This document shows positions 54,212 through 64,000 of a DNA stretch of 64,000 nt, piece by piece; the first letter of the stretch is position 1, and every line of letters begins with the position of its first letter. Source of the DNA: Mesorhizobium sp. (lineage in GTDB: Bacteria; Pseudomonadota; Alphaproteobacteria; Rhizobiales; Rhizobiaceae); assembly GCA_027492275.1 (NCBI GenBank), contig JAPUFC010000091.1:62001-126000 (forward strand), read 5' to 3'. The translations under genes were made by a program, and so were the position numbers. The notes under the pieces were generated by a model that did no database searches, had not been told where the DNA came from, and saw only the letters and a list, made by a program, of their open reading frames with translations.

Positions 54212-55399
54212 ATGACAATCTCTCGCAACGCCGTGAGGGCGCTCGGCGGCTCCGCGCTCCTGCTCATCATGGCCTGGGGCGCCCACGCCCAGGACGCCAC
54301 GGCCGTGGCGGACCGGCTCAAGGAAGCGCTCGCCGGACAGAGCATCGACATAAGCTGGACCGACATCAGCGGCGACGCGTCCGAGATGGTCCTGAAGGGC
54401 GTGTCGGTCAAGCCGGTCGGCGAAGCCGAACCGCTGCCCATCGGCGACATCACCCTGACCGGCGTCAGCGAGGAGGCCGGCGCCTACAAGATCGAGACGC
54501 TGACCACCCAGCCCTTTTCCAAGACGAAGGACGGCATCGCGCTGGATGTCAGCTCGCTGGTCGTCAACGGCATGAACATCCCCGCCCCCGGCAACACCGA
54601 CGTGCTGGCCGGGCTGATGCTCTACGAGAGCCTCGAGCTCGCCAGCCTGACCGTGCAGGTCGCCGAAAAGACCGCCTTCGCCATGCAGGGCCTCGCTTTC
54701 GAGATGACCCCGCCGGAGGCCGGCAAGGCGATGGAATTCTCCGGCGCGGCGGAAAAATTCTCCGCCGACCTGTCGCTGGTCGAGGACCCGCAGTCCCGCG
54801 CGGTCATCGAGGCGCTCGGTTACCAGAACATCGAGGGCTACATGGAGCTGGCCGGCTCCTGGCAGCCGGCCGACGGCCGCCTCAGCCTGTCGCAATACGA
54901 CATCGCCATCGACGACGCCGGCACGCTGGGCATGACGTTCGACTTCGGCGGCTACACGCTCGACTTCATCAAGTCGATGCAGGAGATGAGCAGGAAGATG
55001 GCCGAGCAGCCGGCCGGCGCCGACAATTCCGCGCAGGGCATGGCCATGCTCGGCCTGATGCAGCAGCTCTCGATCGGCGGCGCGTCGATCCGCTTCGACG
55101 ACGATTCGCTCACCGGCAAGGTGCTGGATTTCTTCGGCAAGCAGCAGGGCATGTCCGGCAAGGACGTCGCCAACCAGGCCAAGGCGATCGTGCCCTTCCT
55201 GATGTCGCAGATGAACAATCCCGAGCTGACGCAGCAGGTCACCGCCGCCGTCTCCGCCTTCCTCGACTCGCCCGAGAACATCGAGATCGCGGCGGAGCCC
55301 GCCGCCGCCGTGCCCTTCGCCGTCATCATGGCCGGCGCCATGTCCAATCCCCTGGACCTGCCCAAGACGCTGGGCGTCGCCGTGCGCGCCAACCAGTAA
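54212..55399 (+). CDS. Uncharacterised secreted/periplasmic protein
   Basis: A 395-residue protein with a signal peptide (MTISRNAVRALGGSALLLIMAWGAHA, cleavage near AHA-QD). The mature part is rich in amphipathic beta-strands of the form xLDVSSLVVNGMNIPAP and GDITLTGVSEE, and has a Met/Gln-rich helix (FIKSMQEMSRKMAEQ). No catalytic motif or known domain is recognised. The repeated strand pattern recalls AsmA/YdgA-like or lipid-shuttling beta-taco folds, but this is only impression. AGGGAAAG precedes ATG 54212. It is convergent with aspS. Confidence 0.7.
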   Translation: MTISRNAVRALGGSALLLIMAWGAHAQDATAVADRLKEALAGQSIDISWTDISGDASEMVLKGVSVKPVGEAEPLPIGDITLTGVSEEAGAYKIETLTTQPFSKTKDGIALDVSSLVVNGMNIPAPGNTDVLAGLMLYESLELASLTVQVAEKTAFAMQGLAFEMTPPEAGKAMEFSGAAEKFSADLSLVEDPQSRAVIEALGYQNIEGYMELAGSWQPADGRLSLSQYDIAIDDAGTLGMTFDFGGYTLDFIKSMQEMSRKMAEQPAGADNSAQGMAMLGLMQQLSIGGASIRFDDDSLTGKVLDFFGKQQGMSGKDVANQAKAIVPFLMSQMNNPELTQQVTAAVSAFLDSPENIEIAAEPAAAVPFAVIMAGAMSNPLDLPKTLGVAVRANQ

Positions 55400-55415
55400 G
55401 GCTCGCCGCATCACG

Positions 55416-55446
55416 AAAAAAGCCCGGCATCGCTGCCGGGCTTTTT
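55416..55446. terminator. Bidirectional terminator between the periplasmic-protein gene and aspS
   Basis: AAAAAAGCCCGGCA and TGCCGGGCTTTTT form a GC-rich stem around TCGC with A and T tracts on the two sides, between convergent genes. Confidence 0.9.
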
Positions 55447-55471
55447 GTTGTCCTGTCGTCTGCGGACGTCC

Positions 55472-57262
55472 CTATGCGTCCTTCTTCGCCGGCACGACGC
55501 GCAGCGCCAGTTCGCGCAGCTGCTGCGGCGTCGCCTCGGACGGCGCGCTCATCAGCAGGTCGTAGGCCTGCTGGTTCATCGGGAACATGGTGACCTCGCG
55601 CAGGTTCGTCGCGCCGACCAGCAGCATCACCACGCGGTCGACGCCGGCCGCCATGCCGCCATGCGGCGGCGCGCCGTACTGGAAGGCGCGATAGAGGCCG
55701 CCGAACCGTTCCTCGACCGTCTCGCGCGACAGGCCGACCATCTCGAAGGCCTTCACCATCGTCTCCGGCAGATGGTTGCGGATGCCGCCCGACGCGATCT
55801 CGTAGCCGTTGCAGACCATGTCGTACTGGAACGCCTTGATGCCCAGCGGGTCCTGGCCGTTCAGCGCGTCGATGCCGCCCTGCGGCATCGAGAACGGGTT
55901 ATGCGCGAAGTCGATCTTCTTCTCGTCTTCGTTCCATTCGAAGAACGGGAAATCGACGATCCAGCACAGCTCGAACCGGTCGCGGTCGACCAGGTTCAGC
56001 TCCTCGCCGGCCCGCGTGCGCGCCGCGCCCGCGAACTTCACGAACTTCTCCGGCGCGCCCGCGACGAAGAAGCAGGCGTCGCCGTCGCCGAGCCCCATCT
56101 GCGCGGCGATCGCCGCCGTGCGTTCCTCGCCGATGTTCTTGGCGATCGGACCCGCGCCCTCCAGCCTCTCGCCTTCCTTGCGCCAGAAGATATAGCCAAG
56201 GCCCGGCTGGCCCTCGCCCTGCGCCCAGCCGTTCATGCGGTCGCAGAAGGCGCGGCTGCCGCCCGTGCGTGCGGGAATGGCCCACACCTCGGCCTTCGGG
56301 TCATTGGCGAGGATATTGGAGAACACCTTGAAGCCCGACCCGCGAAAATGCTCGGACACGTCCTGCATCTCGATCGGATTGCGCAGGTCCGGCTTGTCGG
56401 AACCGTATTTGCGCATCGCCACGTCGAAGGGGATGCGCGGGAATGCCTGCGTCACCGGCTTTCCGTCGGCGAAGGTCTCGAACACGCCGCGCAGCACCGG
56501 CTCCATCGTACCCAAAATGTCGTCCTGGGTGACGAAGCTCATCTCGACGTCGAGCTGGTAGAACTCGCCCGGCAGCCGGTCGGCGCGCGGGTCCTCGTCG
56601 CGGAAACAGGGCGCGATCTGGAAATAGCGGTCGAAGCCCGACACCATGATCAACTGCTTGTACTGCTGCGGTGCCTGCGGCAGCGCGAAGAAGGTGCCCG
56701 GATGGATGCGGGACGGCACCAGGAAGTCGCGCGCGCCCTCCGGCGACGAAGCCGTCAGGATCGGCGTCGAGAACTCGGCGAAGCCGGCATCGGCCATGCG
56801 CTTGCGCATCTCGGCGATGATCTTCGTGCGCTGCACGATGTTCCTGTGCAGCGTCTCGCGGCGCAGGTCGAGGAAGCGGTATTTGAGGCGGATGTCCTCC
56901 GGGTAATCCGGCTCGCCGAACACCGGCAGCGGCAGCTCCTTCGCCGCCGACAGCACCTCGATCTCACGGGCGAAGACCTCGATCCCGCCGGTGGCGAGGT
57001 TCGGGTTAACCGCCTCGGCGATGCGCTCCTTGACATCGCCATCGACGCGGATCACCCATTCGCCTCGCACGCCTTCGGCCGCCTTGAACGCCGGCGAATC
57101 CGGATCGGCGACGATCTGCGTCATGCCGTAATGGTCGCGCAAGTCGATGAACAGCAGCCCGCCGTGATCGCGCACGCGGTGCACCCAGCCCGACAGCCTC
57201 ACGGTCGAGCCGACGTCCGACGACCGGAGCTGGGCGCAGGTGTGGCTTCTGTAGCGGTGCAT
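55472..57262 (-). CDS. aspS: Aspartyl-tRNA synthetase
   Basis: A 596-residue class IIb synthetase. The N-terminal OB anticodon-binding domain ([25 protein letters not shown]) is followed by the catalytic core with motif 2 [19 protein letters not shown], a bacterial insertion (GAD) domain, and motif 3 [13 protein letters not shown]. It charges tRNA-Asp, and may also charge tRNA-Asn in organisms that use GatCAB; discrimination is not decidable here. ATG 57262 gives the usual MHRYRSH start; ATG 57268 is two codons upstream. Confidence 0.96.
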   Translation of the reverse strand: MHRYRSHTCAQLRSSDVGSTVRLSGWVHRVRDHGGLLFIDLRDHYGMTQIVADPDSPAFKAAEGVRGEWVIRVDGDVKERIAEAVNPNLATGGIEVFAREIEVLSAAKELPLPVFGEPDYPEDIRLKYRFLDLRRETLHRNIVQRTKIIAEMRKRMADAGFAEFSTPILTASSPEGARDFLVPSRIHPGTFFALPQAPQQYKQLIMVSGFDRYFQIAPCFRDEDPRADRLPGEFYQLDVEMSFVTQDDILGTMEPVLRGVFETFADGKPVTQAFPRIPFDVAMRKYGSDKPDLRNPIEMQDVSEHFRGSGFKVFSNILANDPKAEVWAIPARTGGSRAFCDRMNGWAQGEGQPGLGYIFWRKEGERLEGAGPIAKNIGEERTAAIAAQMGLGDGDACFFVAGAPEKFVKFAGAARTRAGEELNLVDRDRFELCWIVDFPFFEWNEDEKKIDFAHNPFSMPQGGIDALNGQDPLGIKAFQYDMVCNGYEIASGGIRNHLPETMVKAFEMVGLSRETVEERFGGLYRAFQYGAPPHGGMAAGVDRVVMLLVGATNLREVTMFPMNQQAYDLLMSAPSEATPQQLRELALRVVPAKKDA

Positions 57263-57418
57263 CGTCATGGCGGGATCCGGCGGTGGTGTGTCGGGGACGG
57301 CGCGGCCGCCCGAATTTCGGCGCGAAAAGCGCATGCGGACACCGCTTTGTCAAGGCAAACGGCCATGTGGCCCAACCAGCCCGCGCCTTGATGCTTCCCA
57401 TCGGACACGGAATGTCCC

Positions 57419-58699
57419 ATGAAACAGTTTCGCCGCACCGAATCGAGCGCCATGTCCTCGCTCCGACCGCTCATCCCCCTGCTCATCGCCGCCGGCTTCC
57501 TGCTTGGCGGAAACGGCTTGCAATCCACGCTGATCGCCCTGCGCGGTGCCGCCGAGGGCTTTTCCCCGGCCACGATCGGCTTCATGGGCACGACCTATTT
57601 CACCGGCTTCCTGGTCGGCTGCTTCGCCATCACGCCCATCATGAAATCGGTCGGCCACATCAGGACGTTCGCCGCCCTGGCCGCCATCGCGGCCGTCGCC
57701 ACCCTGCTGCTGGTGCTGTTCATCGAGCCGCTCGTCTGGTCGGCGGTGCGCTTCGTCACCGGCCTGTGCTTCGCCGGCCTGTTCACCGTCATCGAAAGCT
57801 GGCTGAACGCGGGCGTCTCCAACCGCGACCGCGGGCGCGTGCTGTCGGTCTACCGCATCATCGACATCGGCTCGGTGATCAGCGCGCAGTTCCTGATTCC
57901 CGCGGTCGGCGCCGGCGGCTTCGAGATCTTCGCGCTCATGACCATCATGATAACGCTGTCGCTGGTGCCGGTGTCGCTGGCCGACCGCTCCAACCCGGTT
58001 GCGCCCGACAAGGTGCGCCTCGACATTCGCCGCGTCTGGCGCATCTCGCCGCTCGGCGCCATCGGCTGCATGGTGGTGGGCACCACCAACGGCGCGTTCC
58101 GCTCGCTGGCTCCCGTCTACGCCGGGCAGATCGGCATGTCGCTGACGGACGTCGTCGTCTTCGTCAGCGCCGGCATCGCCGGCGGCGCGGTGATGCAGTA
58201 TCCGCTGGGCTACCTCTCCGATCTCTGGGACCGGCGTCTAGTCATGCTCGTGTCCGTGGTCGGGGCGATGGTCTCCGCGCTGGCGCTCGCCCTGTTCGCC
58301 GGAACGGGCGCCGCGACGAATCTCGCGCTCGTGCTGGTGTTCGGCTCCTTCGCCATGCCGCTTTATTCGCTGGCCGCCGCGCACGCCAACGACCGCGCCG
58401 GGCGCAGCGAGTTCGTGCAGGTCAGCGCGGTGCTGATGCTCTTCTATTCCGTCGGCGCGATCGTCGGCCCGCTTTCCGCATCCTTTTTCATGCAGACATG
58501 GGGGCCGGGTTTCCTCTTCGCCTTCATCGCCTGCACCTATGTCGTCCTGCTCGCCGCGATCCTGGTCCGCATGCGGGCAAAACCCGGCGTGCCGGCCGAC
58601 CAGCGCGGCAGCTTCGTCGCGCTGCTGCGCACCTCGCCGCTGTTCGGCTGGCTCGTGCGCCGGGAGTCCCGCGCGGATCATGACAAGGATGGCGAGTAG
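57419..58699 (+). CDS. MFS transporter (YcaD-like)
   Basis: A 426-residue transporter with 12 membrane segments. ESWLNAGVSNRDRGRVLSVYR after segment 4 and PLGYLSDLWDRRLVM after segment 7 are the conserved loops; ESWLN is typical of the YcaD/UMF2 subgroup. The substrate is unknown. The last residues are hydrophilic. It begins 156 bp from aspS, divergent, and ends 40 bp before rnd on the same strand. Confidence 0.82.
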   Translation: MKQFRRTESSAMSSLRPLIPLLIAAGFLLGGNGLQSTLIALRGAAEGFSPATIGFMGTTYFTGFLVGCFAITPIMKSVGHIRTFAALAAIAAVATLLLVLFIEPLVWSAVRFVTGLCFAGLFTVIESWLNAGVSNRDRGRVLSVYRIIDIGSVISAQFLIPAVGAGGFEIFALMTIMITLSLVPVSLADRSNPVAPDKVRLDIRRVWRISPLGAIGCMVVGTTNGAFRSLAPVYAGQIGMSLTDVVVFVSAGIAGGAVMQYPLGYLSDLWDRRLVMLVSVVGAMVSALALALFAGTGAATNLALVLVFGSFAMPLYSLAAAHANDRAGRSEFVQVSAVLMLFYSVGAIVGPLSASFFMQTWGPGFLFAFIACTYVVLLAAILVRMRAKPGVPADQRGSFVALLRTSPLFGWLVRRESRADHDKDGE

Positions 58700-58739
58700 C
58701 CCCTTCATTTCCGGCAAGGCAGCGGCTAAGAACGGCTTC

Positions 58740-59897
58740 ATGCATCTCATCACCGACCAGTCGGAACTCGACGAAATCGTCGCCAGCTTCCATCAAGCGC
58801 CTTTCGTCACCGTCGACACGGAATTCATCCGCGAGACGACCTTCTGGCCGGAGCTCTGCCTCATCCAGATGGCCGCGCCCGGCCTGACCGCGCTGGTCGA
58901 TCCGCTGGCGCCGGGGCTGGACCTGAAGCCGTTCTTCGGCCTCATGGCCGACGAGACGGTGGTCAAGGTCTTCCACGCCGCCCGCCAGGACATCGAGATC
59001 ATCTTCCATCTCGGCGACCTCATCCCGCATCCGGTCTTCGACACGCAGGTGGCGGCCATGGTGTGCGGCTTCGGCGAGAGCGTCTCCTACGACCAGCTCG
59101 TCAGCCGCATCACCGGCGCGCACATCGACAAGTCGTCGCGCTTTACCGACTGGCGGCACCGGCCGCTGTCCGACAAGCAGCTCACCTATGCGCTTGCCGA
59201 CGTCACCCATCTGGTCGAGGTCTACCGCCATCTCCAGGCCGAGCTGGAGCGCGAGAACCGCGCCCACTGGCTGAACGAGGAGATGAAGGTCCTGACGGCG
59301 CGCGAGACCTACGATCCGCAGCCGGAGGACGCCTGGAAGCGGCTGAAGATGCGGCTGCGCAAGCCGCTGGAGCTCGCCGTGGTGCAGGGCGTGGCGGCCT
59401 GGCGCGAGCGCGAGGCGCGCGAGCGCAACGTGCCGCGCGGCCGCGTCATCAAGGACGACGCGATCTTCGAGATCGCGCAGCAGCAGCCGCGCGACGCCGC
59501 CGCCCTGGCAAGGCTGCGCACGACGCCCAAGGGCTGGGAGCGCTCCTCGACGGCGGCCGGGTTGCTCGCCGTCGTCAACGCCGTGCTGTCCCTGCCGAAG
59601 GACGAGCTGCCGAGAATGCCGAAGGCGCCCCCGCAGGCGGAGGGTTCGAACGCGGCGACGGAACTGTTGCGCGTCCTGCTGCGCCTGATCGCCGAAAAGG
59701 AAGGGGTCGCCGCCAAGGTGCTCGCCTCCGGCGACGACCTCGACCGGCTGGCCTCGGAGGGCGAGAAGGCGGACGTTCCCGCCCTGCACGGCTGGCGGCG
59801 CGAGGTGTTCGGCGACAAGGCGCTACGGCTGGTGCGCGGCGAGACCGCGATCCGCTTCGACCGCAGGCGGCTGACCGTCTTCGAGGTCGGCGACTGA
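58740..59897 (+). CDS. rnd: Ribonuclease D
   Basis: A 385-residue 3'-5' exoribonuclease. The DEDD catalytic set is seen as VDTEFIRET (Asp, Glu), FHAARQDIEI (Asp) and TYALADVTHL (Tyr/Asp); an HRDC domain follows at about 210-290 (WREREARERNVPRGRVIKDDAI). It trims tRNA and other RNA 3' ends. ATG 58740 is the usual MHLITD start; ATG 58689 would add 17 residues. A palindrome follows its stop. Confidence 0.93.
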   Translation: MHLITDQSELDEIVASFHQAPFVTVDTEFIRETTFWPELCLIQMAAPGLTALVDPLAPGLDLKPFFGLMADETVVKVFHAARQDIEIIFHLGDLIPHPVFDTQVAAMVCGFGESVSYDQLVSRITGAHIDKSSRFTDWRHRPLSDKQLTYALADVTHLVEVYRHLQAELERENRAHWLNEEMKVLTARETYDPQPEDAWKRLKMRLRKPLELAVVQGVAAWREREARERNVPRGRVIKDDAIFEIAQQQPRDAAALARLRTTPKGWERSSTAAGLLAVVNAVLSLPKDELPRMPKAPPQAEGSNAATELLRVLLRLIAEKEGVAAKVLASGDDLDRLASEGEKADVPALHGWRREVFGDKALRLVRGETAIRFDRRRLTVFEVGD

Positions 59898-59903
59898 GAA
59901 ACG

Positions 59904-59927
59904 CCCGCGGCAACCGGTTGCCGCGGG
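59904..59927. repeat. Perfect 12-bp palindrome downstream of rnd
   Basis: CCCGCGGCAACC followed by GGTTGCCGCGGG is a perfect palindrome with no loop bases and no T-tract. It begins seven bases after the rnd stop, between convergent rnd and alaS. It may be a weak or factor-assisted terminator, or a protein site. Confidence 0.5.
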
Positions 59928-60002
59928 AGGACATGCGCAAGACCTGCGGCGAAACGCGGGACGCGCGCCCGAACGATCGCGCCACGCGCAGCCGAAGGCG
60001 GA

Positions 60003-62669
<2,667 letters not shown>

Positions 62670-62814
62670 GACCATGCCTTCCTGAAAATGCCCTCGCCGG
62701 CCTGACGGTCGCGGACGGAACACGGCTTTTAGCCGCCAGGAAATTTCCTGTCCAGAAACAAGGGGTAATCCGCCCCACTACAGCCGCTCGGACAGAAGGA
62801 AGCGTAAGAGCGAA

Positions 62815-62839
62815 CGCCGCCGGCACAAGGCCGGCGGCG
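62815..62839 (-). terminator. Candidate recA terminator
   Basis: CGCCGCCGGC and GCCGGCGGCG form a 10-bp stem around ACAAG, about 40 bp after the recA stop. On the minus strand it is followed by TTCGCTCTTAC, only a weak U-tract. Confidence 0.5.
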
Positions 62840-62877
62840 TCGAAAGCCTTCAGGATCGCGACGAAGGGATCCGGACG

Positions 62878-63963
<1,086 letters not shown>

Positions 63964-64000
63964 GATACATCACCCCTTGATCGTCAATATGGCTTGTCCG

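Noticed and set aside
63964-64000. SOS (LexA) box ahead of recA
   Set aside because: Only 37 bp upstream are present and no GTTC-N7-GTTC or GAAC-N7-GAAC pair is visible; the box is probably outside the window.

Overview
The window is GC-rich DNA from an alphaproteobacterium, most likely Hyphomicrobiales (Rhizobiales) near Phyllobacteriaceae/Mesorhizobium. This rests on the rhizobial core orders recA-alaS, bamE/CBP3/yceD/plsX/fabH and glyA...nrdR-ribD-ribE-ribH-nusB, an LdtR-type MarR regulator beside an L,D-transpeptidase, a BA14K-family protein, a K+-independent H+-pyrophosphatase, and frequent GTG/TTG starts. Genes are packed tightly with many 1-8 nt overlaps. I see no prophage, insertion sequence or CRISPR array.

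1-10.6 kb (accessory) is the most unusual part. It holds the 5' end of a PgpA-like phosphatase, an LptF/LptG-like permease pair (the LptG partner has an in-frame stop), a LicC/IPCT-like cytidylyltransferase, two CDP-alcohol phosphatidyltransferases, a PimA-like glycosyltransferase, a lipid desaturase resembling sphingolipid delta-4 desaturases, a Stealth-family sugar-phosphate transferase, an FGGY polyol kinase and a multi-pass membrane protein. The genes form two back-to-back divergent modules. Read together they suggest an uncharacterised pathway that activates a polyol, builds a phospho-polyol or glyco-phospholipid, modifies it and exports it.

10.7-19 kb: a small membrane-anchored protein, a secreted SNase-like nuclease, a diguanylate cyclase, tRNA-Lys(CTT), a MacA/MacB-type exporter, a NUDIX/endonuclease pair and a BA14K protein. 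19-31 kb: branched-chain amino acid synthesis (ilvC; ilvI-ilvH) interspersed with a TetR regulator, FAD monooxygenase, Kup, PdxJ, a RecD-like helicase, an AT-rich VapBC module and a LysE exporter. Upstream of ilvIH is a full attenuator: promoter, a 17-residue Ile/Leu/Val leader peptide that is probably leaderless, a competing long-range stem and a terminator.

30.6-45.7 kb: fatty-acid and envelope core genes (fabH, plsX, yceD, a cytochrome bc1 chaperone, bamE), hppA, and one long minus-strand run glyA > toxin-antitoxin > nrdR > ribD > ribE > ribH > nusB > MFS, in which a TA module with a perfect inverted-repeat operator sits between glyA and nrdR. Then come the L,D-transpeptidase and its regulator LdtR.

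45.9-64 kb: a small membrane protein overlapping a 3-hydroxyisobutyryl-CoA hydrolase, hemB, DUF1428 and RDD proteins, an Ate/Bpt-type N-end-rule transferase, an AI-2E-family transporter, parC, an unknown periplasmic protein, aspS, an MFS transporter, rnd, alaS and recA.
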